DNA of 64,000 bases from Burkholderiales bacterium Ga0074133 (lineage in GTDB: Bacteria > Pseudomonadota > Gammaproteobacteria > Burkholderiales > Burkholderiaceae_C): assembly GCA_001464865.1 (NCBI GenBank), contig LNEG01000115.1, forward strand, positions 40,351 to 104,350. Reading direction: 5' to 3'. The translations under genes and the position numbers were made by a program. Under the pieces are notes generated by a model, which was not told the DNA's origin, ran no database searches, and worked only from the letters and a program-made list of their open reading frames with translations. Positions 42,561 through 55,264 of the stretch are shown here, piece after piece. Position 1 is the first letter of the stretch, and the number at the start of each line of letters is the position of its first letter.

Positions 42561-43894
42561 TGTTCCGCACTCCATTCACGCGCGCGGCCGTGCTGGGCGC
42601 CCTGTGCCTGGCACTGTCCGCCCCGGCCCACGCTCACAAGGCCAGTGATGCCTACCTGCGCATCACCGATGCTGCCGCGGCCACCGACACTGGCGCCGGC
42701 ATTTCCGGTGCGCAGCAGGCTGCCCCTGCAGCACCGCCTGATGCGACTTCTGCATCGTCAGTGGGTGCGCTTTCGCTGTCCCTCTCCATCGCGCTCAAGG
42801 ATGTGGATGCCGCGGTGGACCAGCTCGATGCCGATGCCGACCGCCTGCTGACCTGGGGCGAGGTGCGCCAGGCAGCGGGCGCCATCGCGCAGTGGGTGGG
42901 TGCGGGCGTGCAGTGGACGTGCGCGGGGGCCGCCGTGGCCCCGCCTGCGTGGCGCCTGGCGGCCCTGGAGCAGCGCAGCGATGGCCGTTACGCGCGCCTG
43001 CAGTCCACGCTGGACTGTGCACCGGGCCAGCCTCTGGCATTGGGCTACAGCCTGATGCAGGGTGTGGACCCCACGCACCGCCTGCTGGTGGCTGGCAGCC
43101 TGGGTGGCCAGCCCCTGGCCGCCGTGGTGGTGCCCGACGGGCGCTCCACCACCGATCTGCGCTCGGCAGCGCAGGCGGGTGCCAATGGAGATGGCGAGGC
43201 CCAGGGCCTGGCCGCTGGCGAGGCGTCGGCGACGCCGCGCGGCGGGTTCGCCACGCTGCTGCACTTTGTCAGCGAAGGCGTGCACCACATTCTGGAGGGC
43301 TACGACCATCTGGCGTTTCTGCTGGCGCTGCTGCTGCCCATTACCCTTTGGCCGCGTCAGGCAGGGCAGGGCGTGGCATCTGGGCCGATGTACCGTCAGC
43401 GGGTGTCTGCCAGCCACGCCAGCGGCGGGCGCTGGGCGGGCCTTCGGGCACTGTTTGTCACCGTCACCTGCTTCACGCTGGGGCATTCCGTTACGCTGGC
43501 GCTGGCGGGCCTTGGCATCGTGCAGGTGTCCGGCAACTGGGTGGAGCCCGCCATTGCCGTGAGCATCGGCATCTCTGCCTGGCTCAACCTGTACCCCGTA
43601 CGCGGGCTGCGCGGCAGCTGGCTGGCGCTGGGCTTCGGGCTGGTGCACGGGCTGGGGTTCTCGGGCGTGCTGGTCGAGGCGGGGGTATCCGGCGGCCTGC
43701 TGCTGTGGGCGCTGGCCGGGTTCAATCTGGGGGTGGAGGCAGGGCAGCTGGCTCTGGTGGCGCTGTGGTGCGTGGTGTCGGCAGTGCTGATGCGCTGGCG
43801 CCTTTACACCCCCGTGGTGGTGCGGGGCGGCTCCGCGGCGCTGGTGGCCCTTTCGGTGTACTGGACGGTGCAGCGCGTGGCGTTTGCGGGCTGA
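42557..43894 (+). CDS. HupE/UreJ-like membrane protein with periplasmic EF-hand-like domain
   Basis: A 445-residue protein. A signal peptide ends near AHAHK, followed by a periplasmic region of about 210 residues and then six or seven transmembrane helices (about 245-440) of the HupE/UreJ family. The membrane part includes EGVHHILEGYDHLAFLLALLLP, TCFTLGHSVTLALA and LVHGLGFSGVLVE, with the family's conserved His and Asp residues. The segment DADADRLLTWGE in the periplasmic part fits an EF-hand calcium loop at positions 1, 3, 5, 8 and 12. HupE/UreJ proteins are linked to nickel uptake in hydrogenase and urease systems, but no such genes are here, so the metal is unknown. Confidence 0.85.
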   Translation: MMFRTPFTRAAVLGALCLALSAPAHAHKASDAYLRITDAAAATDTGAGISGAQQAAPAAPPDATSASSVGALSLSLSIALKDVDAAVDQLDADADRLLTWGEVRQAAGAIAQWVGAGVQWTCAGAAVAPPAWRLAALEQRSDGRYARLQSTLDCAPGQPLALGYSLMQGVDPTHRLLVAGSLGGQPLAAVVVPDGRSTTDLRSAAQAGANGDGEAQGLAAGEASATPRGGFATLLHFVSEGVHHILEGYDHLAFLLALLLPITLWPRQAGQGVASGPMYRQRVSASHASGGRWAGLRALFVTVTCFTLGHSVTLALAGLGIVQVSGNWVEPAIAVSIGISAWLNLYPVRGLRGSWLALGFGLVHGLGFSGVLVEAGVSGGLLLWALAGFNLGVEAGQLALVALWCVVSAVLMRWRLYTPVVVRGGSAALVALSVYWTVQRVAFAG

Positions 43895-43948
43895 CGGGGC
43901 CGCGGCCGCGCCAAAAACCTTCAGCCGTGCTCCAGCATTTGAAATGGT

Positions 43949-43977
43949 TGAATCCAGCCAGTGCCGGTCATCGTAGT
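43949..43977 (+). promoter_or_regulatory. Predicted ECF promoter for the DUF3034/globin/cupredoxin operon
   Basis: TGAATCC, a 16-bp spacer, then CGTAGT; the -10 ends 41 bp before the DUF3034 start codon. It shares 11 fixed positions at the same spacing with the cytochrome and DUF4331 promoters. Confidence 0.65.
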
Positions 43978-44018
43978 CTGCATGGTCGAAGCAATTGCTA
44001 ACAAATACAGGAGTTCCG

Positions 44019-44957
44019 ATGAAGATGAAAACGATTCCGTCATTGGCATGGGTGGCAGGCCTTGCACTGGCTGCCGGCACCGTGCAGGCCGATACCGGCA
44101 AGCTGCTGCTCACAGGTGGGGTGAACACCATCGCCGGCTCTGCCGGCGGCGGGCTGACCCCCTGGGCTGTGATCGGCACCAACGCCACCCAAGGGGAGGT
44201 GGGCGTCAGCGGCTACGCCACCCGCGCAGCCACGCAGGACTACAGCCTGAACGGCTACGGCGTGGCCGTGGGGCTGTACGACCGGGTGGAGCTATCGCTG
44301 GCGCGCCAGGATTTCGATGCCTCTCCCGCCATCGCGCTCAACGGCATTGCGGCTTTTGGCGTCACGCCGGGCCAGCACATCAAGATGGACGTGGTGGGCA
44401 TCAAGGTGAAGGTGCTTGGTGATGCCGTGCTGGATGCCGACACCTGGGTGCCGCAAGTGGCGGTGGGTATCGAGCACAAGCGTACGCATCCCGGCAGCAT
44501 CGGATCGGTGCTGGACTTTCTGGGTACCAAAAGAAGCGGCACCGACGTGTACGTGAGCGCCACCAAGCTGCTGCTCGACAAGAGCCTGCTGCTCAACGGC
44601 ACCCTGCGCTACACCAACGCCAACCAGAACGGACTGCTGGGCTTTGGCTCGGCCGCGCCCGGCAAGAACAGCCGCAGTCTGCAGCCCGAGTTCTCGGTGG
44701 CCTACCTCCTCAACAAGAACCTGGCCGTGGGTGCCGAGTACCGCTTCAAGCCCAACAACCTGCAGGCCCTGGGTGCCGCGGCCGGCCTGGGCACCGCACT
44801 GCGCGAAGACGACTGGAAGGACATCTTCATTGCCTGGGCGCCCAGCAAGAACCTGTCGTTCACGCTGGCGTATGTGGACCTTGGCCGCATCGTGCCAGGC
44901 ATCACCAGCAACCGCCGGCAGACCGGCTACTACCTTTCGGCCCAGGTCGCCTTTTGA
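44019..44957 (+). CDS. DUF3034 family outer-membrane-like beta protein
   Basis: A 312-residue protein. A leader (MKMKTIPSLAWVAGLALAAGTVQA) is followed by an amphipathic beta-rich sequence ending in aromatic Phe (QTGYYLSAQVAF), the pattern of outer membrane beta-barrels. Motifs such as KLLLTGGVNTIAGSAGGGL and VGAEYRFKPNNLQ fit DUF3034. It is likely in the outer membrane, with unknown function. AGGAG lies 6 bp before the ATG at 44019. It is the first gene of an operon with an exported globin (10-bp gap) and a cupredoxin-like protein, under a predicted ECF promoter. Confidence 0.82.
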   Translation: MKMKTIPSLAWVAGLALAAGTVQADTGKLLLTGGVNTIAGSAGGGLTPWAVIGTNATQGEVGVSGYATRAATQDYSLNGYGVAVGLYDRVELSLARQDFDASPAIALNGIAAFGVTPGQHIKMDVVGIKVKVLGDAVLDADTWVPQVAVGIEHKRTHPGSIGSVLDFLGTKRSGTDVYVSATKLLLDKSLLLNGTLRYTNANQNGLLGFGSAAPGKNSRSLQPEFSVAYLLNKNLAVGAEYRFKPNNLQALGAAAGLGTALREDDWKDIFIAWAPSKNLSFTLAYVDLGRIVPGITSNRRQTGYYLSAQVAF

Positions 44958-44967
44958 GGAGAATTTC

Positions 44968-45435
44968 ATGACGCACCCCAAAACCCTCATGGCGCTTGCC
45001 GTGGCCCTGAGCGGCTTGCTGTCCGCCCCCGCGTTTGCCCAGCCTGCTGCGGCGCCAGCGGCGACCACCGCTGCCCCCGCCGGCCTGTACCAGGCGCTCG
45101 GCGAAAAGCCCGGCATCACCCGCCTCATGGATGATTTCGTCAATCGCTTGGTGAAAGACCCCCGTATCGGCAACCACTTCAAGGACACCAAGCCTGCCGC
45201 GCTGAAGGAAAGCCTGACCGATCAGGTCTGCCAGCTCAGTGGCGGCCCCTGCAAGTACGAGGGCGCCGACATGAAATCGGCCCATGCCGACATGGACATC
45301 AACAAGGGGCATTTCAATGCCCTCGTCGAGGTGCTGCAGGTCTCGATGGACGCGCAGGGCATCCCGTTTGTGCAGCAAAACCGACTGCTGGCGCTGCTGG
45401 CGCCCATGCACCGCGATGTGATCACCGTACGCTAA
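44968..45435 (+). CDS. Exported group 1 truncated haemoglobin
   Basis: A 155-residue protein. A signal peptide (MTHPKTLMALAVALSGLLSAPAFA) and an Ala/Pro linker precede a truncated globin domain (about 40-150). The proximal haem His is in MKSAHADMDI, and the family loop is CQLSGGPCKYEG. The B10 position, usually Tyr after Phe in FY, is Val here (DDFVNRL), which would alter oxygen or NO binding. Most truncated globins are cytoplasmic, so a leader is notable and suggests periplasmic gas or redox chemistry. A GAGGAG site precedes the ATG. It is in an operon with the DUF3034 and cupredoxin genes. Confidence 0.88.
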   Translation: MTHPKTLMALAVALSGLLSAPAFAQPAAAPAATTAAPAGLYQALGEKPGITRLMDDFVNRLVKDPRIGNHFKDTKPAALKESLTDQVCQLSGGPCKYEGADMKSAHADMDINKGHFNALVEVLQVSMDAQGIPFVQQNRLLALLAPMHRDVITVR

Positions 45436-45446
45436 GGCAGCACACC

Positions 45447-46205
45447 ATGAAAAACGCTATTTTTTTGATAGCTGCTACGGCATATGTTGCAAGCGCTAGC
45501 GCCGGAAATGTGCAAATTCAGGTGCTGGACCGCGACGGCAAGCCCGTTCCGGACGCCGTGGTGGTGCTGTACCCCGGCAGCGCGGCGGGCAGCCCGCCCA
45601 GCCTGCTGCAGGCCAGCCCCACCATCGACCAGGAAAAAATGCGCTTTGTCCCGGCCGTGACGGTGGTCGCGCCGGGCTCGACCGTGCGCTTTACCAATCA
45701 GGACCGCTGGGACCACCATGTGCGCGGCAACCCCTCGGGCGGCGCAGCCAGCACCCCGGCGGGCGGCGCGCAGGCCGCTGCCAGCGGTACGGCGGCTACG
45801 CCCAACTTCGAGTTGCGTCTGGCCGGCAAGGCCGATGGCAAGCCCGCCAACCACGCCGACGTGAAGCTCGACACCGCAGGCGTGGTGCTGCTGGGCTGCC
45901 ACCTGCACGGCTCCATGCGCGGCCACATCTTTGTCACCGATTCGGCCTGGACCCTCAAGACCGACAACGACGGCATCGCACGTTTCCCCGCCGTACCAGA
46001 TGGCGCGGCCCAGGTGCGCGTATGGCACGCCGAGCAACTGGTCGACCTGCCCCGCAAGGCCCTGACGGTAGTGCCGGGCCCGGTGCTCGACACCGTGCAG
46101 CTCAGCGTGGTGCCCCGCGTGCGCCGCGCCCCACCAGCCGCGCCAGCAGGTGGGCCCATGGGCTCCTACAGCCAGGCGCCCGCTGCGGCTACGCACGTCC
46201 ACTAG
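45447..46205 (+). CDS. Cupredoxin-like exported protein ('methylamine utilization protein' type)
   Basis: A 252-residue protein. A short leader (MKNAIFLIAATAYVASASA) is followed by a plastocyanin-like domain with candidate type 1 copper ligands: His in DRWDHHVRG, then Cys, His and Met in LLGCHLHGSMRGHI. An Ala/Gly/Thr-rich insertion lies between the two blocks, and a C-terminal beta domain (DNDGIARFPAVPDGAAQVRVWH) follows. Database names of this family mention methylamine, but no mau genes are present. It is probably a periplasmic copper or electron-transfer protein and the last gene of its operon. Its start and leader are encoded by a dispersed repeat. Confidence 0.8.
   Translation: MKNAIFLIAATAYVASASAGNVQIQVLDRDGKPVPDAVVVLYPGSAAGSPPSLLQASPTIDQEKMRFVPAVTVVAPGSTVRFTNQDRWDHHVRGNPSGGAASTPAGGAQAAASGTAATPNFELRLAGKADGKPANHADVKLDTAGVVLLGCHLHGSMRGHIFVTDSAWTLKTDNDGIARFPAVPDGAAQVRVWHAEQLVDLPRKALTVVPGPVLDTVQLSVVPRVRRAPPAAPAGGPMGSYSQAPAAATHVH
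45455..45503. repeat. Family 2 dispersed repeat forming the cupredoxin leader
   Basis: The segment CGCTATTTTTTTGATAGCTG then CTACGG...TTGCAAGCGCTAGCGCC has the layout GCTATT-n-GATAGCTGCT plus an AAGCGCTAG end. That layout is familiar from short intergenic repeats of this bacterial family. Here it is translated and supplies most of the signal peptide (NAIFLIAATAYVASASA). It is AT-rich relative to the rest of the gene. Confidence 0.5.
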
Positions 46206-46345
46206 CCGCTCTTGCACCGGCCGTCCAGTACCGCTCGCTGGCGGGCCCCTGGCGGCATCCCGCCCTTTCCCCACAGCCAGTCTGTCCAAAAAACCGGTCT
46301 TCACTTCGAATTTTTCCGGAGTGACGCCGGTCCTCGCACGCCATT

Positions 46346-46375
46346 TTGTTTAAGTTGATAAAAACGTATTAAAAT
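46346..46375 (+). promoter_or_regulatory. Probable AT-rich sigma-70 promoter for the receiver-GGDEF gene
   Basis: TTGTTT and TAAAAT are separated by 18 bp, in a strongly AT-rich stretch that runs to the start codon (TATGATAAATATATTTAA). It is unlike the GC-rich ECF sites of the locus. A CGTATT hexamer is present here, but the -35 TCC is not. Confidence 0.45.
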
Positions 46376-46392
46376 ATGATAAATATATTTAA

Positions 46393-47328
46393 ATGAGCGC
46401 TCCCAAGTCGCTGTCTCCCATGAAGACGAACATTCTTATCGTTGACGATAACGCCAGCATGATTCAGCTCGTGGCCCGGATGCTCAAGGGCGTCGCCCGG
46501 CTGCGTTTCGCCACAGGCGGGGCTGAGGCCTTGGAGCTGATGCGCCAGGAGCGCCCGGATCTGGTCCTGCTGGATGCGGAAATGCCTGGGATGAGTGGCT
46601 ATGAAGTGTGTGAAGCCATCCGGGCCGACGCTTTGCTCAGCACGGTGCCCGTGGTCTTCCTCACGGGCAATGGTGACACCGCTGCCGAGGTACGCGGGCT
46701 CGAGGCCGGGGCGGTGGACTTCATCACCAAGCCGGTCCATGAGGCGCTGTTGCTGGCGCGCGTGCGCACCCAGCTGCGCGTCAAGACCCTGTCGGACGAG
46801 CTGCGTCTGATGGCCTGCACGGACGGGCTGACCGGCGTGGCCAACCGCCGGCATTTTGACGAGATGCTCAACCTGGAATGGGTGCGCAATGCGCGCGAGG
46901 GAACGTCCCTGGCGCTGCTGATGGTCGACGTCGATCACTTCAAACGCTACAACGACTGCCACGGACATCCGGCGGGAGACGTTTGCCTGAAGGCCGTGGC
47001 CCGCGCGCTGGCTTCGGTGGCCAGGCGCCCTGCAGACCTGGTGGGTCGCGTGGGTGGCGAGGAGTTTGCGGTGCTGCTGCCCGGCACCGACCTGAAAGGC
47101 GCCCGTCGGGTGGCCCAGGAGGCCATTGAAGCAGTCCACGCGCTTGCGGTGCCACATGCCGACTCGCCCACCGCGCCGCAAGTGACTGCAAGCATCGGGG
47201 TGGCTGCGTGTTCGGACGCCGAGTTTGTCGACCGCGCGGCGTCATCGCTGGTGCGGGTCGCCGACGAAGCCCTGTACGCAGCAAAAAGCGCGGGCAGAAA
47301 CCGCTGGTGCACGGTGGAGAAAGGCTGA
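46393..47328 (+). CDS. Response regulator with GGDEF output (diguanylate cyclase)
   Basis: A 311-residue cytoplasmic protein. The receiver domain (about 10-130) has ILIVDDNAS, phospho-acceptor Asp61 in LVLLDAEMPG, and Lys in DFITKPV. The GGDEF domain (about 145-308) has an active GGEEF motif and the inhibitory I-site RPAD five residues before it. It is a PleD/WspR-like output that makes cyclic di-GMP when phosphorylated. Either the ATG at 46393 or the one at 46420 (MKTNILIVDD) could be used; the latter gives the typical receiver N-terminus. The hybrid kinase gene begins 3 bp after its stop, so they form one operon and probably one signalling chain. Confidence 0.92.
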   Translation: MSAPKSLSPMKTNILIVDDNASMIQLVARMLKGVARLRFATGGAEALELMRQERPDLVLLDAEMPGMSGYEVCEAIRADALLSTVPVVFLTGNGDTAAEVRGLEAGAVDFITKPVHEALLLARVRTQLRVKTLSDELRLMACTDGLTGVANRRHFDEMLNLEWVRNAREGTSLALLMVDVDHFKRYNDCHGHPAGDVCLKAVARALASVARRPADLVGRVGGEEFAVLLPGTDLKGARRVAQEAIEAVHALAVPHADSPTAPQVTASIGVAACSDAEFVDRAASSLVRVADEALYAAKSAGRNRWCTVEKG

Positions 47329-47331
47329 GCC

Positions 47332-51882
<4,551 letters not shown>

Positions 51883-52221
51883 GGCGATGGCGGGTGGATG
51901 GCGATGCAGGAGAGTGAGGCCGCTCCAGCGGCCCTGTGGACCGAACCGGCAGCTTGGTGAAGACCATCCCCGCTGAGGTGTGCATGGCCTCCAGGCCCGA
52001 AGATCGGCCTGCAAACCAGGCCGACTCAAAGAGTGCCGTACTGCCCTGTGCGCGTCATGCCCGCAAGACCACGCCTGCGGTTGGGGCCAAAAGGGCGTGC
52101 AGACAGGTATCGCCAGGCGCAGGGTATGTGCAATGAGCGGGCAGCGGCGCCGTACGCCGCAAGCGCACCAAAAAATGTTGGAACGCGTTCAGAGCGCTGA
52201 TTTCGTGTGGAAAATGTCCGG
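51883..52221. other. Gene-free spacer upstream of the FAD oxidoreductase gene
   Basis: About 340 bp. Short frames (51936-52136 and 51980-52225) have no ribosome-binding site and no recognisable composition. A GGCCGCTCCAGCGGCC hairpin near 51918-51933 could help end the kinase transcript, although it lacks a T-tract. The last 60 bp before 52222 are less GC-rich (AAAAAATGTTGGAACGCG) and may hold the promoter of the next operon. Confidence 0.35.
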
Positions 52222-53412
52222 ATGACTTCTCCACACCAGCCCATCGTCATCATTGGCGGTGGAGTCATCGGCAGCGCTATCGCCTATTTCCTCACGTTCC
52301 AGCAACCGGGCTGCGACGTGATCGTGGTCGAGCGCGACCCGACCTATGCGCGCGCATCGTCGGCGCTGTCGGCCAGCTCGATCCGCCAGCAGTTCTCCAC
52401 CGACATCAACATCCGGATATCGGCTTATGGCATCGGCTTTTTGCGCAATGCAGGCTCGCTGCTGGCCTGCGGCGGCGATGCGCCAGACATCGGCCTGCAC
52501 GAAGGGGGCTACCTGTATCTGGCCACGCATGCTGGCGCCGCTACGCTGCGCGAGAACCATGCGCTGCAAAGGCAGCATGGCGCCGATGTGGCGCTGCTGA
52601 GCCCGGCGCAGCTGGCCGAGCGGTTCCCGTGGCTGGCGCTGCAGGACGTGGCCCTGGGCTCTCTCGGCCTGTCGGGCGAGGGCTGGTTTGATGGTTACCT
52701 GCTGCTCACAGCCTTGCGCAAGAAGGCGCAGAGCCAGGGGGTGCGCTATGTGGCCGACGAGGCTGTAGGCCTGGACACGGTGGCCAGCGATGGCGTGTTG
52801 CATGTGAATGCGGTGCGCTTGCAAAGCGGCGCCGTGCTGCCCTGCCGCTACGCCGTGAACGCCGGTGGCCCCTGGGCCGCTGCCATTGCAGGCTGGGCGG
52901 GCATGGACCTGCCCGTGGTCGGCAAGCGGCGTACGGTGTTCCACATGGCCAGTCCGGCAGCGCTGCCCGGCTGCCCGCTGCTCATCGACACCAGCGGCAT
53001 CTGGTTGCGGCCTGAGGGGCAGGGCTACCTCTGCGGTTTTGCGCCCAGTCCGGAGAACGATGCCGACTTTGCACCGCTGGAGCCTGAATACGCCGCCTTC
53101 GAGGACCGGATCTGGCCCACGCTGGCCGGACGCATTCCGGGCTTTGAGGCGTTGCGCATGCAGGGCGCGTGGGCGGGCTACTACGAGATGAACACCTTTG
53201 ACCACAACGCCATCGTGGGCCTGCACCCGGCGTGCGACAACCTGGTGTTTGCCAACGGTTTTTCGGGCCATGGCCTGCAGCAGTGCCCGGCCGTGGGGCG
53301 CGGGCTGGCCGAGCTGATGCTGACGGGGCGGTACGAGACGCTGGACCTGTCGCCGCTGTCCATCGAGCGCATTGCACGCAAGGCGCCGCTGCTTGAGAAG
53401 AACGTGATCTGA
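52222..53412 (+). CDS. DAO-type FAD-dependent oxidoreductase (FOXRED1-like)
   Basis: A 396-residue flavoprotein. The N-terminal dinucleotide-binding motif is IVIIGGGVIGSAIAYFL, followed by VVERDPTYARASSALSASSIRQQFS and a C-terminal FAD contact, NLVFANGFSGHGLQQCPAVG. It belongs with sarcosine/D-amino acid oxidase-type enzymes and looks closest to the FOXRED1-like group. The ATG at 52222 gives MTSPHQPIVIIGGG, the usual distance to the GxGxxG motif; the GTG at 52207 adds only five residues. It lies 115 bp upstream of a ThDP enzyme gene on the same strand, perhaps a catabolic unit. The substrate, probably an amine or amino acid, is not known. Confidence 0.85.
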   Translation: MTSPHQPIVIIGGGVIGSAIAYFLTFQQPGCDVIVVERDPTYARASSALSASSIRQQFSTDINIRISAYGIGFLRNAGSLLACGGDAPDIGLHEGGYLYLATHAGAATLRENHALQRQHGADVALLSPAQLAERFPWLALQDVALGSLGLSGEGWFDGYLLLTALRKKAQSQGVRYVADEAVGLDTVASDGVLHVNAVRLQSGAVLPCRYAVNAGGPWAAAIAGWAGMDLPVVGKRRTVFHMASPAALPGCPLLIDTSGIWLRPEGQGYLCGFAPSPENDADFAPLEPEYAAFEDRIWPTLAGRIPGFEALRMQGAWAGYYEMNTFDHNAIVGLHPACDNLVFANGFSGHGLQQCPAVGRGLAELMLTGRYETLDLSPLSIERIARKAPLLEKNVI

Positions 53413-53527
53413 TGGAACCAATTCCCCATGCACCCCGTGGTTTCCGGGCCAGTACGGATCGGCGGGCTGATACCTCGCCTTACCGGTTAACTTCCCTTTC
53501 CATGACCTTTTGTTCTGGATGCCTGAC

Positions 53528-55225
53528 ATGACCAAGCCCTCCCTTCCTGACAGCAACGCCCCGCGTACCGGCGGCGAGATCCTGGTCCGGCAGCTCATCA
53601 CCCATGGTGTGCAGCAGCTCTTTTGCGTGCCTGGCGAAAGCTATCTGGCCGTGCTGGACGCCCTGCACGACGCCAGCATCGCCGTCACGGTGTGCCGCCA
53701 GGAAGGCGGCGCGGCCATGATGGCCGAGGCGCAAGGCAAGCTCACGGGGCAGCCCGGCATCTGCTTTGTGACGCGCGGGCCTGGTGCCACCAATGCGTCG
53801 GCCGGTGTGCACATCGCGCACCAGGACTCGACCCCCATGATCCTGTTCGTGGGCCAGGTGGCACGCGGTGCCATCGGGCGCGAGGCATTCCAGGAGCTGG
53901 ACTACAGCGCCGTGTTCGGCACCATGGCCAAGTGGGTGGTGCAGATTGACGACCCGGCCCGTGTGCCCGAGCTGATCTCGCGCGCCTTCCATGTGGCGAC
54001 CTCCGGCCGCCCCGGCCCCGTGGTGGTGGCGCTGCCCGAAGACATGCTGACCGAAGCAGCCACCGTGGCCGATGCGCTGCCCTATCAGGTGACCGAAACG
54101 CACCCCGGCCCCGCGCAGATGGCCGAGCTGGCCCAGCGCCTGAAGGCTGCGCACCAGCCCGTGGCCATCCTGGGCGGCAGCCGATGGTCCGAGCAGGCCG
54201 TGCGCGAGTTTGTCGCCTTTGCTTCAGATTGGTCGCTGCCGGTGTACTGCTCGTTCCGGCGGCAGATGCTGTTCCCGGCCAACCATGCGTGCTACGGCGG
54301 CGACCTGGGCCTGGGCGTGAACCCGCGCCTCCTGGCGCGGATACGCGACGCTGACCTGGTGCTGGTCGTGGGTGGGCGGCTGTCGGAGATCCCGTCGCAG
54401 GGTTACGAGCTGTTTGCCATTCCCAACCCTGCGCAGCCGCTGGTCCATGTGCATGCCGATGCCGATGAGCTGGGGCGGCTGTACCGCCCCGCGCAGGCCA
54501 TCCATGCCACACCGCAGGGGTTTGCAGCCGCTCTGGGCAGCGTTCGTCCCGATGGGCCGGTGGCCTGGCACGCCCATGCCGAGATGGCACGGTCTGAATA
54601 CATCCTGTGGAGCGACACCAACCCGATCCAGATTCCCGGTGCGCTGCAGATGGGACCGGTCATGCAGCACCTGAAATCCACGCTGCCCGCCAACACCATC
54701 TTCTGCAACGGCGCGGGCAACTTCGCCACCTGGGTGCACCGCTTCTGGCCGTTCACCACCTATGCCAGCCAGCTGGCACCCACCAGCGGCTCCATGGGCT
54801 ATGGGCTGCCGGCCGGGGTAGGCGCCAAGCGCCTGTGGCCTGAGCGCGAGGTGGTGGTATTTGCGGGCGATGGCGACTTCTTGATGCACGGGCAGGAATT
54901 CGCCACCGCCGTGCAGTATGGCCTGCCCATCATCGTGGTGCTGCTGGACAACGGCATGTACGGCACCATCCGCATGCATCAGGAGCGTGAGTACCCGGGC
55001 CGCATCAGCGCCACGCAGCTCAAAAACCCCGACTTCAAGGCCTATGCGCAGGCCTTTGGCGGCCATGGCGAGCGGGTCGAATGCACGGAAGACTTTGCCC
55101 CGGCCTTGGCCCGCGCGCGCGCGAGCGGCCTGCCCAGTGTGCTGCACTGCCTGATCGACCCTGAGGCCATCACGCCCACGGGCACGCTGCAGGGCATTCG
55201 CAGCGCGGCACTCTCCAAAAGGTAG
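53528..55225 (+). CDS. Thiamine-diphosphate-dependent enzyme, acetolactate synthase large-subunit-like
   Basis: A 565-residue ThDP enzyme with the three usual domains. The catalytic Glu is in VCRQEGGAAMMAEA (about residue 60) with GPGATNASAGV next to it. A central domain spans about 195-330, and the ThDP-binding motif is GDGDFLMHGQEFATAVQYG ending in LLDNGMYGTIR. It is related to AHAS large subunits, oxalyl-CoA decarboxylase and benzoylformate decarboxylase. No small regulatory subunit follows and FAD-site residues are not clear, so true acetolactate synthesis is doubtful. The ATG at 53528 was taken as start; 53519 is an alternative. The context of a FAD oxidoreductase upstream suggests a catabolic role. 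Confidence 0.85.
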   Translation: MTKPSLPDSNAPRTGGEILVRQLITHGVQQLFCVPGESYLAVLDALHDASIAVTVCRQEGGAAMMAEAQGKLTGQPGICFVTRGPGATNASAGVHIAHQDSTPMILFVGQVARGAIGREAFQELDYSAVFGTMAKWVVQIDDPARVPELISRAFHVATSGRPGPVVVALPEDMLTEAATVADALPYQVTETHPGPAQMAELAQRLKAAHQPVAILGGSRWSEQAVREFVAFASDWSLPVYCSFRRQMLFPANHACYGGDLGLGVNPRLLARIRDADLVLVVGGRLSEIPSQGYELFAIPNPAQPLVHVHADADELGRLYRPAQAIHATPQGFAAALGSVRPDGPVAWHAHAEMARSEYILWSDTNPIQIPGALQMGPVMQHLKSTLPANTIFCNGAGNFATWVHRFWPFTTYASQLAPTSGSMGYGLPAGVGAKRLWPEREVVVFAGDGDFLMHGQEFATAVQYGLPIIVVLLDNGMYGTIRMHQEREYPGRISATQLKNPDFKAYAQAFGGHGERVECTEDFAPALARARASGLPSVLHCLIDPEAITPTGTLQGIRSAALSKR

Positions 55226-55264
55226 GCGCCCGTTTTGTAAGCAGGCGCTTAGGCTCTTAGGCGC

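Noticed and set aside
42557-43894. A hydrogenase or urease accessory role for the HupE/UreJ-like protein
   Set aside because: No hydrogenase, urease or nickel maturation genes are in the window; the name reflects family membership only.
45447-46205. A methylamine utilisation role for the cupredoxin-like protein
   Set aside because: No methylamine dehydrogenase or MauG genes are present; the family name is a database label.
46345-46370. A possible sixth ECF promoter upstream of the receiver-GGDEF gene (CGTATT at 46365)
   Set aside because: The bases 16 bp upstream are TTTG, not TCC, and the whole stretch is AT-rich, so the hexamer is probably chance.
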